From assembly GCF_000733125.1 (NCBI RefSeq), contig NZ_JPHU01000001.1:1-64000 (forward strand): DNA of 64,000 bases, in the 5' to 3' direction. This document shows positions 27,857 through 36,779 of this stretch, piece by piece. The notes under the pieces are model-generated. The model searched no databases, was not told the DNA's origin, and saw only the letters and a list, made by a program, of their open reading frames with translations. The stretch is from Parvularcula oceani (GTDB lineage Bacteria > Pseudomonadota > Alphaproteobacteria > Caulobacterales > Parvularculaceae). A program made the translations under genes and the position numbers. Within the stretch, counting starts at the first letter, position 1. Each line of letters opens with the position of its first letter.

Positions 27857-28540
27857 TCAGTCTTCGTCGGAGATGAAATCGGCGACGAATTCGGGCGCGT
27901 CCTGGCCACCCGTTTCCACCTCCTCGTCCTCGCCGCCGCCGCGGGGCACGGGAACCTGGAAGTCGGGCGGCAGGCGCGCATCGAGCAAGCCGGCGGCTTC
28001 GAGATCCGCCTTGCCCGGCAGGTGGCTGAGATCGTCGAGGCCGAAATGGTCGAGGAACGCGCGCGTCGTGCCGTAAAGGAGCGGCCGGCCCGGCGCGTCC
28101 CGCCGTCCGCGCAGGCGCAGCCAGCCGAGCTCCAGGAGCTGGTCGAGCGAGCCCTTCGAGACCGCGACCCCGCGCACCTCCTCGATCTCCGCCCGGCTGC
28201 AAGGCTGGTGATAGGCGATGATGGCGAGGGTTTCGAGCGCTGCGCGGCTGAGCTTCTTGGACTGGGTGCGGTGCGAGACGAGAACGTCCGCGCAATCGGG
28301 CGCGGTGACCATCTGCACGCGCCCGCCAACGCGGCGCAGGTTCACGCCCCTGTCCGCATAGCGCGCCTCGAGTTCGGCCACGAGCGCCTCGACATCGGCC
28401 CCCGGCAGTCGCTCGGCGAGTTCGTCCATGCCCAGCGGCGCGCCGGCGGCGAAGAGCAGCGCCTCGAGGCGCCGCAGGTCGGTCGCCTCAGCGACGATCC
28501 GCGCCGTGTCACTGTCCAGGGGCACGCCGCCGTCAGCCAT
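27857..28540 (-). CDS. scpB: Segregation and condensation protein ScpB
   Basis: 227 residues with the two winged-helix domains of ScpB (LEALLFAAGAPLGMDELAERL; ALETLAIIAYHQPCSRAEIEEVRGV; FGLDDLSHLP). ScpB dimers bind ScpA and SMC to form the condensin that compacts the chromosome. It overlaps scpA by eight bases. The acidic C-terminal tail (residues about 195-227) is variable in the family. Confidence 0.96.
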   Translation of the reverse strand: MADGGVPLDSDTARIVAEATDLRRLEALLFAAGAPLGMDELAERLPGADVEALVAELEARYADRGVNLRRVGGRVQMVTAPDCADVLVSHRTQSKKLSRAALETLAIIAYHQPCSRAEIEEVRGVAVSKGSLDQLLELGWLRLRGRRDAPGRPLLYGTTRAFLDHFGLDDLSHLPGKADLEAAGLLDARLPPDFQVPVPRGGGEDEEVETGGQDAPEFVADFISDED

Positions 28541-29315
28541 GCCGGCCTCTCAGGAACAGGGGCGAGAAGGCGTTCTCCTGGCGCAGCTCGGCGCGGCCGT
28601 CCTTGGCGAGTTCGAGCGCCGCGTTGAAGGTGGAGGCGGTGATGGAGGCCGCCGGCACGCCCTCGCCTGCCCGCGTTCCGACCTCTGCCAGGCTGCGCCA
28701 ATCGTCGATTTTCGGCAGCGCATCGGCGAGCTGCGCGCGGGCGCTCTCGACCGAGAGCACCTTGGGGGCCTCCGGACGGTGCACCGCCTCGACGCCCCGC
28801 ACGCGCTGGCGCGCATAGGCCTTGAGGAGGTCGAAGAGCTCCGCCTGCCAGGCCGTGTGCCGCTCGGTCCGCAGCTTCCGCTCGCCGCGCGGGAAGACGT
28901 CGCGCCCGGTTTGCGGCAGGGCCATGAGCGCATCGGCCGCCTTGCGCATCGCGTCGAGCCGCTGGAGCTGGAAGGCGAGCTGCGCCGCCATCTCGTCCGC
29001 CGTCGGCTCCTCGCCTTCCGCTTCCGCCTTGGGCAGGAGGAGCCGCGATTTGAGGTAGGTGAGCCAGGACGCCATCACGAGATAGTCGGCGGCGAGGTCC
29101 AGATCCTCGCGCTTCGCCGCATCGATGAAGTCGAGATACTGATCGACCAGCGCGAGCACGGAGATCTGGCGCAGATCCACCTTCTGGCGCTGGGCGAGGT
29201 CGAGCAGAACGCTGAGCGGGCCTTCGAAGCCGTCGAGATGCACGACGAGGGTATCGGCGGGCGCGTCGTCGCGCGGCGGCCGGTCCCAATCCTCGGCTTC
29301 GGAAGCCCCTTCCAT
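28533..29315 (-). CDS. scpA: Segregation and condensation protein ScpA (kleisin)
   Basis: 260 residues: LDGFEGPLSVLLDLAQRQKVDLRQISVLALVDQYL is the N-terminal SMC-binding motif, and ASTFNAALELAKDGRAELRQ the C-terminal winged helix. The ATG at 29315 overlaps the nagZ stop (TGATG); the upstream open frame is inside nagZ. Kleisin subunit bridging SMC heads. Confidence 0.96.
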   Translation of the reverse strand: MEGASEAEDWDRPPRDDAPADTLVVHLDGFEGPLSVLLDLAQRQKVDLRQISVLALVDQYLDFIDAAKREDLDLAADYLVMASWLTYLKSRLLLPKAEAEGEEPTADEMAAQLAFQLQRLDAMRKAADALMALPQTGRDVFPRGERKLRTERHTAWQAELFDLLKAYARQRVRGVEAVHRPEAPKVLSVESARAQLADALPKIDDWRSLAEVGTRAGEGVPAASITASTFNAALELAKDGRAELRQENAFSPLFLRGRHG

Positions 29316-30334
29316 CAGGCCGTTGTAACCGGCGCGAGGAGTTCCGCAAAGCGCGCCTCCGCCGCCTCGCGGTCGAAGCCGGGACGATCGCGCGGAATGC
29401 GCGCGAGCGCGGCTTCGGAACGGCGCTGCGCATCCTTCGAGAGGGCGCCCGTTCCGGCAGCGACCGCCTGCGCTTCGTCCATCTCGCCATTGCAGTGCAG
29501 GACGAGGTCGCATCCGGCCTTCAGCGCCTCGGACGCCCGGTCGGTGAAAGAGCCCTGAAGCGCCTTCATCGAGAGGTCGTCGGTCATCAGGAGGCCGTCA
29601 AAGCCGATTTCGCCGCGAATCACGGTCTCGATCAGCATCGGGGACAGGGTCGCGGGCCGGTCCGGATCGAGCGCCTCGTAGACGATGTGCGCCGTCATCC
29701 CGAGCGGCGCGTCATGCAGCGCGGCGAAGGGCGCGAAATCGACCGCTTCGAGATCCTCGCGGCGCGCGCTCACCCGCGGCAGTTCCAGATGGCTGTCGGC
29801 GAGGGCCCTTCCGTGGCCCGGCAGGTGCTTGACCACCGGCAGGCAACCGCCCTCGATCGAGCCCTCCACCACTTCGCGCCCGAGCGTGGCAATGGCCTCG
29901 GCGCGTCTGGACAGGGCCCTGTCGCCGATGATGTCATGGGCACCGGGCTCGGGCACGTCGAGGACGGGAACGCAGTTCACGTCCACCCCGACCGCGCGGC
30001 AGTCTTCCGCCAGGAGCTTGGCGCCGAGGCGCGCCGCCTCCTTCGCCTTTTTCGGGTCGAGCTTCATCAGCTCGCCGAAGCGGTCCATGGGCGGGCGGCG
30101 CGGCGCGACGGGCGGGACGAGCCGCGCGACCCTGCCGCCTTCCTGGTCGATCAGGATCGGCGCGTTGCGCCCGACGCGTTCGCGCAGATCGTGGCAGAGC
30201 CGCGTGATCTGCTCGGCATCCTGGCAGTTGCGGGCGAAGAGGATGAACCCCCAGGGGTCCGCCTCGCGGAAGAACGCCGCCTCGTCCGAGGACAGCATTC
30301 CTTCCTTGCAGCCATAGATCGCGGCCTGGACCAT
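29315..30334 (-). CDS. nagZ: Beta-N-acetylhexosaminidase NagZ (GH3)
   Basis: 339 residues of the single-domain GH3 type: DPWGFILFARNCQD, LIDQEGGRVARL, VVKHLPGHGRALADSH (His catalytic loop) and LMTDDLSMKAL with the nucleophile Asp. NagZ removes N-acetylglucosamine from cell-wall anhydro-muropeptides in the cytoplasm; no signal peptide is present, as expected. It overlaps both the SPOR gene (TGATG at 30332-30336) and scpA. Confidence 0.96.
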   Translation of the reverse strand: MVQAAIYGCKEGMLSSDEAAFFREADPWGFILFARNCQDAEQITRLCHDLRERVGRNAPILIDQEGGRVARLVPPVAPRRPPMDRFGELMKLDPKKAKEAARLGAKLLAEDCRAVGVDVNCVPVLDVPEPGAHDIIGDRALSRRAEAIATLGREVVEGSIEGGCLPVVKHLPGHGRALADSHLELPRVSARREDLEAVDFAPFAALHDAPLGMTAHIVYEALDPDRPATLSPMLIETVIRGEIGFDGLLMTDDLSMKALQGSFTDRASEALKAGCDLVLHCNGEMDEAQAVAAGTGALSKDAQRRSEAALARIPRDRPGFDREAAEARFAELLAPVTTA

Positions 30335-31140
30335 CAGAGCGACCGGACGAGGCAGTCCTGCCCCTGCCCCTTGAGATCGTTGCAGTAGCTCTGCGCCGCC
30401 GACTTCGAATCGAATGGCCCGAGGCGCAGGCGGTGATAGTTCCGGCCATTGACGACCGCCGTCTGGATGTCCGGTGTCTTGCCGGAGACCATGCTGCCGA
30501 GGCGGCCCGACAGCCTGTCATAGAAGGTCATCGCCTCCTCGTCCGACCCGAAGGCTCCGACCTGCACGACATGGGTGCCGGTCGTCACGCCGGTCTGCTG
30601 TGCGGCGGGTTCGGGACGGGGTGCGGGCTCGGGCGTGACCGCCGCAGGCTCCTCCTCCACCTCGGCCGCCGCCTCGACCGCGGCGATCTCGACCTCCTCG
30701 GCTTCGGGCTCGGGCGCCGGGCGCACGGGCTCGGTGCGGGCGGGCGTTGCCGCCGGCTCGGGCTCGCTCTCGGCGCCCGGCGCGCTCCGCTCGGCCTGCG
30801 GAGCCTGCTCGAAGCCTTCGAGCGGGTCGCGGGCCGGATCGGCGTCGGCGACGACGATGGTGGGCGAATTGCCCTCGAGGCGGTCATAGACTTCGCGGCG
30901 CGGATTCTCGCTGGTCGCCAGCGGCACCTCTTCGCGCACCGGGGTCGGATCTGCGGCCACCACCGGCAGGCTGCCGTCGTCCGCGCGCCCCTCGGCGAGG
31001 CCCTTCTGATAGGCGAAAAAGACGATCGCGATGAAGGCGGCAAGCAGGATCAGGAAGATCACGAGGATGTAGAAGCCGGACAGGCCGCCTTCCTCGCCGT
31101 CGTCATATTCGTCGTCGAATTCTTCCACCGTCGTGGACAT
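30334..31140 (-). CDS. SPOR-domain membrane protein
   Basis: 268 residues: an acidic cytoplasmic N-terminus, one membrane helix near 22-45 (FYILVIFLILLAAFIAIVFF), a long Glu/Pro/Ala-rich spacer, and a C-terminal SPOR domain (VVQVGAFGSDEEAMTFYDRL to AQSYCNDLKGQGQDCLV). SPOR domains bind denuded septal peptidoglycan, so a division or envelope role is likely. I chose the ATG at 31140, six bases from GAGGAG; the ATG at 31146 abuts that site. Directly upstream of nagZ, consistent with peptidoglycan metabolism. Confidence 0.93.
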   Translation of the reverse strand: MSTTVEEFDDEYDDGEEGGLSGFYILVIFLILLAAFIAIVFFAYQKGLAEGRADDGSLPVVAADPTPVREEVPLATSENPRREVYDRLEGNSPTIVVADADPARDPLEGFEQAPQAERSAPGAESEPEPAATPARTEPVRPAPEPEAEEVEIAAVEAAAEVEEEPAAVTPEPAPRPEPAAQQTGVTTGTHVVQVGAFGSDEEAMTFYDRLSGRLGSMVSGKTPDIQTAVVNGRNYHRLRLGPFDSKSAAQSYCNDLKGQGQDCLVRSL

Positions 31141-31266
31141 CGCCATCTCCTCGGGGTGTCGGGGCCCAACCCGCTTGCGCGTGCGCGCGGACTACACCGT
31201 CTGGTAGTAAACGCCAGGTTAACTTCCCGCCTGTGTGAGCACGGTTTGGTAACCTCTGACTAGGCC

Positions 31267-32490
31267 TCAAGTGGTGAACCAGCGCTCCATGTCGAAAAGC
31301 TTTCGGTGCTCCTCGATGGCGTAGCGGTCGGTCATGCCGGCGATATAGTCGCACACCGCGCGGGCCCGGCCATCGGCATCCTTGCCCTCCTGCCGGGCGA
31401 ACCATTCTGGCGGCAGCACTTCGGGCTCGGCGGTGAAGAGATCGAAGAGTTCGCGGATCACCCGCTTCGCCTGGCTGCGGGCGCGGTTGACCTTGTAGTG
31501 CCGGTACATGCGCTCGAAGAGGAAGCTCCTGAGCTGCGTCACCTCCGGTTCCAGCGCGTCGGAGAACGCGACCATGGGCCGCTTGGCGAGCCGGACTTCA
31601 TCCGCGCTTTGCGGGTTCAGCTCCGCCAGGCGCCGCTGCGCCTCCTCGAAGACGTCCATCACCATGCGCCCGATCAGGAAGCTGACCGCCTCGGCGATCT
31701 GGATGCCCTGCGGCGCATCCGGCCATTCGCTGCGCGCCTTGTGCAGCGCCTCGCCGATCAGCGGCACGTCGAGCGCGTCCGCGAAACTGAACAGCCCCGC
31801 CCGCAAGCCGTCATCGGTGTCGTGGTTGTTATAGGCGATGTCGTCCGCGATCGCGGCGATCTGCGCCTCGAGGCTCGGATAGGTGTGCAGCCAGAGGTCG
31901 TGCGCTTCGGCATATTCCGCCAGCGCCGCGGGCAGCGGCGGCGCGTGGACATGCCCCTTGTTCCGCGCCCGCTCCTCGGCCAGCGGCCCTGCGAGGGGGC
32001 CGTTATGCTTCACAGCGCCCTCGAGGCTCTCCCAGGTCAGGTTCAGCCCGTCATAGAGCGCGTGGCGGCGTTCGAGCTTGGTCAGCACGCGCAGGGTCTG
32101 CGCATTGTGGTCGAAGCCGCCATGGTCCTTCATGCAATCTTCGAGCACGTCCTCGCCCGTATGGCCGAAGGGCGGATGGCCGATATCGTGGGAGAGCGCG
32201 ACGAGCTCGCCCAGATCCTCGTCGAGCTTGAGAAGGCGGCACAGAGAGCGCGCGATCTGGCTCACTTCGAGGCTGTGGGTCAGCCGCGTGCGATAGTGGT
32301 CGCCTTCGTGGAAAACGAAGACCTGCGTCTTGTGCTTGAGGCGGCGGAAGGCGACGCAGTGGATGATCCGGTCCCGGTCGCGCTGGAACGGCGTGCGGGT
32401 CTGCGAGACGGGCTCCTCGACCAGCCGTCCGCGCGTGCGGTCGGCGCGTTCGGCATAGGGCGCGAGCGGAGCTGGAAAGGGAAGCGGCAT
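31267..32490 (-). CDS. dgt: dGTP triphosphohydrolase-like HD protein
   Basis: 407 residues of the dGTPase family. QRDRDRIIHCVAFRRLKHKTQVF, YRTRLTHSLEVSQIARSL (first metal His), ALSHDIGHPPFGHTGED (HD motif), and DDIAYNNHDTDDGLRAG are the conserved metal-site segments. It hydrolyses dNTPs to nucleosides and triphosphate. It starts the leftward block; the argS gene usually found between it and the SPOR gene in relatives is missing. Length fits the short alphaproteobacterial type 2 subfamily. Confidence 0.92.
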   Translation of the reverse strand: MPLPFPAPLAPYAERADRTRGRLVEEPVSQTRTPFQRDRDRIIHCVAFRRLKHKTQVFVFHEGDHYRTRLTHSLEVSQIARSLCRLLKLDEDLGELVALSHDIGHPPFGHTGEDVLEDCMKDHGGFDHNAQTLRVLTKLERRHALYDGLNLTWESLEGAVKHNGPLAGPLAEERARNKGHVHAPPLPAALAEYAEAHDLWLHTYPSLEAQIAAIADDIAYNNHDTDDGLRAGLFSFADALDVPLIGEALHKARSEWPDAPQGIQIAEAVSFLIGRMVMDVFEEAQRRLAELNPQSADEVRLAKRPMVAFSDALEPEVTQLRSFLFERMYRHYKVNRARSQAKRVIRELFDLFTAEPEVLPPEWFARQEGKDADGRARAVCDYIAGMTDRYAIEEHRKLFDMERWFTT

Positions 32491-32547
32491 GGCGCCATCC
32501 CTAAGCCTGAGTCGGGCAAAGCGGAAGCGCCCTGACCAGAGGCGCGC

Positions 32548-33660
32548 CTACTCCGCCGCCTGGCTCGCGGCCTCGATCTCGGCGGCCTTTTCCTCGACCA
32601 GCGCGACCAGCCGGTCGATCATCTCATCGTTCCTGAGCTTGAAGGCCGGCACGCCGCCAAGATAGGCCATGCCCGCCTGCGCGCCGCCGCCGGTGAAGCC
32701 GATATCGGTCTCCCGCGCCTCCCCGGGGCCGTTGACGACGCAGCCGATGACCGACAGCGAAAGCGGCGTCGAGATATGCGCCAGGCGCTCTTCGAGCTTC
32801 TCCACCGTGCGGATCACGTCGAAGCCCTGCCGCGCGCAGGAGGGGCAGGAGATGACGTTCACGCCCCGATGGCGCAGGCCCAGCGATTTGAGGATGTCGA
32901 AGCCGACCTTCACCTCCTCTTCGGGCTCGGCCGAGAGCGAGACGCGGATCGTATCGCCGATCCCGGCCCAGAGGAGGTTGCCGAGGCCGATCGAGGATTT
33001 CACCGTCCCGCCGCGCAATCCGCCTGCCTCGGTGATGCCGAGGTGCAGCGGCGCGTCGGTGGCCTCGGCGAGCGCGTGATAGGCCGCGACGGTCAGGAAT
33101 ACGTCGGACGCCTTCACCGAGATCTTGTATTCGCGGAAATCATGCTCCTCGAGGATGTCCGCGTGATGCAGCGCGCTTTCGACCATGGCCTCGGGACAGG
33201 GCTCGCCGTATTTCTCGAGGAGGTGCTTCTCGAGGCTGCCGCCATTGACGCCGATGCGCATGGAGCAGCCATTGGCGCGGGCGGCTTCGACGACCTCGCG
33301 CACGCGGTCCTTCGAGCCGATATTGCCCGGATTGATGCGCAGGCAGGCCGCGCCCGCCTCCGCCGCCTCGATCCCGCGCTTGTAGTGGAAGTGGATGTCG
33401 GCCACGACCGGGATCGGCGACAGCCTGCAGATTTCCGCCATGGCCGCGGTCGAAGCCTCGGTCGGGCAGGACACGCGCACGATGTCCGCGCCCGCTTCGG
33501 CGATGCGCTCGATCTGTTCGAGGGTCGCTCGCGCATCCGCCGTGTCCGTATTGGTCATGGACTGGACCGCGACCGGCGCGTCTCCGCCCACGGGCACGTT
33601 GCCGACCATGATGCGGCGGGAGGGCCGCCGCTCGATGTCCCGCCAGGGCCGCACGCTCAT
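32548..33660 (-). CDS. ispG: 4-hydroxy-3-methylbut-2-en-1-yl diphosphate synthase (flavodoxin)
   Basis: 370 residues of the IspG/GcpE family: [14 protein letters not shown]-terminus, [22 protein letters not shown], and the [4Fe-4S] cysteines in [12 protein letters not shown] and [12 protein letters not shown]. It makes HMBPP in the non-mevalonate isoprenoid pathway. Upstream on the same strand lies the RodZ-like gene, a common alphaproteobacterial pairing. A GTTCC triplet repeat lies just upstream of the start. Confidence 0.97.
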   Translation of the reverse strand: MSVRPWRDIERRPSRRIMVGNVPVGGDAPVAVQSMTNTDTADARATLEQIERIAEAGADIVRVSCPTEASTAAMAEICRLSPIPVVADIHFHYKRGIEAAEAGAACLRINPGNIGSKDRVREVVEAARANGCSMRIGVNGGSLEKHLLEKYGEPCPEAMVESALHHADILEEHDFREYKISVKASDVFLTVAAYHALAEATDAPLHLGITEAGGLRGGTVKSSIGLGNLLWAGIGDTIRVSLSAEPEEEVKVGFDILKSLGLRHRGVNVISCPSCARQGFDVIRTVEKLEERLAHISTPLSLSVIGCVVNGPGEARETDIGFTGGGAQAGMAYLGGVPAFKLRNDEMIDRLVALVEEKAAEIEAASQAAE

Positions 33661-33667
33661 GTCGAAG

Positions 33668-33682
33668 GTTCCGTTCCGTTCC
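33668..33682. repeat. Three tandem GTTCC units before ispG
   Basis: GTTCC is repeated exactly three times at 33668-33682, ending 8 bases from the ispG start codon; on the coding strand it reads GGAAC three times and could serve as a poor, slippage-prone ribosome site. Confidence 0.5.
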
Positions 33683-33743
33683 GTTCCGGCTCGTGAGCGA
33701 CTTAGGCGCTGCGCCTCCGCCGCTCAACTCTCGCGGCGAATGA

Positions 33744-34988
33744 TCAGGGACGGCGGAAGACGATTCGCGTTGTCCGCCCATTGCTCGCCACCGCCCGCTC
33801 TCCTTGCATGGCGGGCTCGAAGGCGAAGCGGCTCACCGCGGCGAGCGCCGCGCTGTTGAAGCAGCGATTGGTCGTTTCCGCCACGGCGGGCCGCGTCACC
33901 CGCCCGAAGCGCGAGACCGCGAACTCGACCGTCACCACCTCTTCGGCGGCCGCGCCCGTTTCGCAGCGGGACGGGTAGACCGGAGAGACGGGCGAGGTCA
34001 GCCGCGCGGGTTCGACCCGAACCGGCTCGGGCGCCGGGGCCGGTCGGATGGCGACCTCCTCCACCGGTTCGGCAGCCGCCAGCGGAGGCAGTTGCGCGGC
34101 CACGCCCTGCCCGGCGCTGCCGGCAGTCTCCGGGCCCGCATCCTGCCCCTGCAATTCCGCGAGGAGGCGCTCATTGAGGCGATCCGCCGCGCTCGGAGCG
34201 GGATCGGCCGGCGCCTGCGCCTCGGGCTCAAGCGGGCGTTCAGCCGCAGCAATCTCGATCTCCGCCTCCGCCGGCGCAGAGGCCGGCGCGGGCTCGCCGA
34301 GTTCCGCTTCGGGCATTCCGACCGCCATTTGCGGCGCCTCCCCTGGCGGGACCGCCGCCTGCGATGCCTCACCCGCCGGCTGCGCTGCCGTGACGGCCCC
34401 GGACGCGTCCGGACCGGGGAGCGGCGGCGCCTCCTGGTCGGCAGCGAGGCTCGTGCCCACTTCGTAGGTTACCTGCTGCGTCTCGGTCCGGTCCGCGATG
34501 GGAAAGCCTTCGAGTTCCACCGGCGTCTCCGGCGCCTGGGTGAGGACGATTCGCCAGGCGAACCATCCGAGGAAGCCGAGGACCAGGAGAACGCCGAAAA
34601 GCGGCACGTCCCGCGACGCCCCCAGATCCTTCGAGAGCGGCGTCCTGATTCGCTTCACCGCCGGAGCCTGCGCATAGCCCGCCTGTTCGCGGAAGCGCGC
34701 CACCATCGGGTCGGCCGGCAGGTCGAGGTGATTCGCGTAGCTGCGCACGAACCCGAGCGCATAGGGCGCGGCGGGCAGCGCGTCCTTGTCCATCGCCTCG
34801 ATCGCCGCCAGGCGTTCGGGCTTGATGTTGATCGCGCGGCTGACATCTTCGAGCGAGAGCGCGCGGTTCTGGCGCGCGGCCCGCAACATGCCGCCCGCCG
34901 TGCTCAGCACCGCGTCGTTCGGCGGCTCGGCACTGGCGCGGCGCGTTCGCTCCTGGTCGAGCGGCACGATATCGGCAACCCCTTGCAT
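33744..34988 (-). CDS. RodZ-like HTH membrane protein with C-terminal TonB domain
   Basis: 414 residues. Residues about 30-115 are the RodZ-type helix-turn-helix (LRAARQNRALSLEDVSRAINI, then ALPAAPYALGFVRSYANHLDL), one membrane helix near 133-152 (VPLFGVLLVLGFLGWFAWRIVL), a long Ala/Pro/Glu-rich periplasmic linker, and a C-terminal domain from about 325 (PVSPVYPSRCETGAAAEEVV) that resembles the TonB C-terminal fold instead of the usual RodZ periplasmic domain. RodZ links MreB to the wall machinery; the TonB-like end suggests a different periplasmic contact. GGTAGG precedes the ATG. It lies 83 bases upstream of ispG. Confidence 0.85.
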   Translation of the reverse strand: MQGVADIVPLDQERTRRASAEPPNDAVLSTAGGMLRAARQNRALSLEDVSRAINIKPERLAAIEAMDKDALPAAPYALGFVRSYANHLDLPADPMVARFREQAGYAQAPAVKRIRTPLSKDLGASRDVPLFGVLLVLGFLGWFAWRIVLTQAPETPVELEGFPIADRTETQQVTYEVGTSLAADQEAPPLPGPDASGAVTAAQPAGEASQAAVPPGEAPQMAVGMPEAELGEPAPASAPAEAEIEIAAAERPLEPEAQAPADPAPSAADRLNERLLAELQGQDAGPETAGSAGQGVAAQLPPLAAAEPVEEVAIRPAPAPEPVRVEPARLTSPVSPVYPSRCETGAAAEEVVTVEFAVSRFGRVTRPAVAETTNRCFNSAALAAVSRFAFEPAMQGERAVASNGRTTRIVFRRP

Positions 34989-35189
34989 GGCCTACCCGTT
35001 CGCCTTCATCTGCCTTGCCCCTGTGACACTGTAGCCGAGGCCGCAGCGCTTTTGAAGCTCTCCCACCCGCCATGCGAGAAGGATGCCAGCCGCGCTCACG
35101 CGGAACTGGCCGAACATGCTGCGGCGCACACACGGCAGCATTGGTGGCTCTTGACAAGGCGGGGGGCTGAGCGGCCCATACTCGACGAG

Positions 35190-36431
35190 ATGAGCATGGC
35201 GGCATCCCGCGCGATGAGCAGCGTAGCGACAGTTCAGGAGCATGTGGACAGCCTCGGCGAGGACCGTCTCGCCCGCGTCTGCGCGCTTCTCGCCGAGACC
35301 TTCGGCAGGCCGATTCTGGTCTCGACGCTGAACCGGGGCGCGCGGCGCGACGACCTGTCGGCGGCGGACGAGGCGGATCTGGTCGACCTCGAGGCGGCGC
35401 TTCCGCCGGGGGCCGTGTCCCTGTCGCCGCGCGACCGGGACAGCGCGGGCGACGAGCCGGGCGTCCTCGGATTCATCCGGCAGGCCGAGGGGACGCCGCC
35501 CCTCCTGCGGGCGGCCCTGTTCCCGAAATCCGTCGAAGAGGCCGAGGAGCATCTCGCCGAGTGCTTCGCGGCCGGCTACGAGCCGCCTCCCGCCAAGCGG
35601 CCGATCGGCCTGTCCTTCGAGCGGCTGGTCCATGTCGCCGTCGCGGCCGAGACGGGACAGGCCGAATTCGGCGCGGGACAGCGCTGGGGCGGCCTGATCG
35701 GGGCAGCCGAGCGGGCCGGGCTCGGCGTGCCTGCCGCGACATTGTCCGATCGCTTTCCCCGTCCGGCCGACGCCGCCCTCGCAGGCCTTCTCGCGGACAG
35801 CGAGGCAACGCGGTTCCGCGGCGCGGCCGCCACGGCCCGCGCGGTCCTGCCGCCGCGCGCGGTCGGCGCCACCGACAAGACGTGGCTGATGCGGGACGCG
35901 GACAGCGCGAGAGACCTCTTCGAGCGCACGGTGCGGCTCTACTCGCCCCTTTACGCGGAGATCATTCCCGCCCTCGACGCCGAGGTCATGGCCGCCGCAG
36001 GGCTCTGGCGCGGACGCCGGCGGCTGGGACGCGGCGCGGTCGGGCTGAGGGTCGTCTTCGAAGGCACGCCCGCGGTCCGGACGGCGCAGATGGCGGTGGC
36101 GAGCTGGGCCATCGAGCGGGCGGGCGGCGTCTGCCATCATCGAAGCTCGCTGCCCGCCGAGGCGACGCTGGACGCGCTGGCCGCCGCCGCGGGCGCGGCC
36201 CGCCTCATCCTCAACGCCCCGCCCGACAGCCCTCCAGACAGCGCCGTGGCCGGGGAACGGGCGGTCGCCATCCGCGGCAGGATACGCCGCGAGACGGTGC
36301 TCTGGTATCCCCGGGACCTCGCCCGGTCGGTCGAGGAGGCGCAGGACCTTCTGCGAGAGCCGGTGAGCGATCCCTGGGACGATCTGCGCACCGCCCTCGC
36401 CGAGGCGCTGCCGGAAAAGCGGCGTGTCTGA
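35190..36431 (+). CDS. Hypothetical protein, coupled to a TusA-like gene (unrecognised)
   Basis: 413 residues, no signal peptide or membrane helix, not recognised. The sequence is Ala/Arg-rich but has normal globular composition. Three in-frame ATGs (35190, 35196, 35214) are possible starts and none has a strong ribosome site; the frame also stays open far upstream, where composition is clearly that of the antisense of the RodZ-like gene. Its stop overlaps the GTG start of the TusA-like gene by eight bases, so the two products are probably made together; a role in sulfur or redox chemistry is only guilt by association. Confidence 0.65.
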   Translation: MSMAASRAMSSVATVQEHVDSLGEDRLARVCALLAETFGRPILVSTLNRGARRDDLSAADEADLVDLEAALPPGAVSLSPRDRDSAGDEPGVLGFIRQAEGTPPLLRAALFPKSVEEAEEHLAECFAAGYEPPPAKRPIGLSFERLVHVAVAAETGQAEFGAGQRWGGLIGAAERAGLGVPAATLSDRFPRPADAALAGLLADSEATRFRGAAATARAVLPPRAVGATDKTWLMRDADSARDLFERTVRLYSPLYAEIIPALDAEVMAAAGLWRGRRRLGRGAVGLRVVFEGTPAVRTAQMAVASWAIERAGGVCHHRSSLPAEATLDALAAAAGAARLILNAPPDSPPDSAVAGERAVAIRGRIRRETVLWYPRDLARSVEEAQDLLREPVSDPWDDLRTALAEALPEKRRV

Positions 36432-36696
36432 GCCCGCCTGGCCGGTGGAGGCGGACCGGCATATCGACGCTCTCGGCCTGCGCTGCCCGCTGCCGGTCCT
36501 CAAGCTCGAGGCGGCGCTGCGGGCGCTGCCGCCGGGCGCGCTCGTGGCGATCAGGACGGACGATCCCATCGCGAATGTCGACATTCCGCATGCGGCGCGG
36601 GAGGGCGGGCATGGCTGCGAACGGATCGGGACGGCAGGCGGCGTAACCGTTTTTGTCATAAGGCAAACTGCCGACAGTCCGATGACATTTCCGTGA
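36424..36696 (+). CDS. TusA-family sulfurtransferase-like protein
   Basis: 90 residues of the TusA/SirA fold: DALGLRCPLPVLKLEAAL contains the CPxP active site with the persulfide-carrying Cys at about residue 21. Family members relay sulfur for tRNA thiolation, molybdopterin or sulfur oxidation. Start is GTG at 36424, overlapping the end of the unrecognised gene upstream by eight bases. No other tus genes are nearby. Confidence 0.9.
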   Translation: MSEPAWPVEADRHIDALGLRCPLPVLKLEAALRALPPGALVAIRTDDPIANVDIPHAAREGGHGCERIGTAGGVTVFVIRQTADSPMTFP

Positions 36697-36779
36697 CTTC
36701 AAATCCCTCGACTTCGCTGGCCGCAGCAGCACAAAAGCTCTAGGTCACCGGCGCAGGTGGTACCGGTATTGGAACGAGG

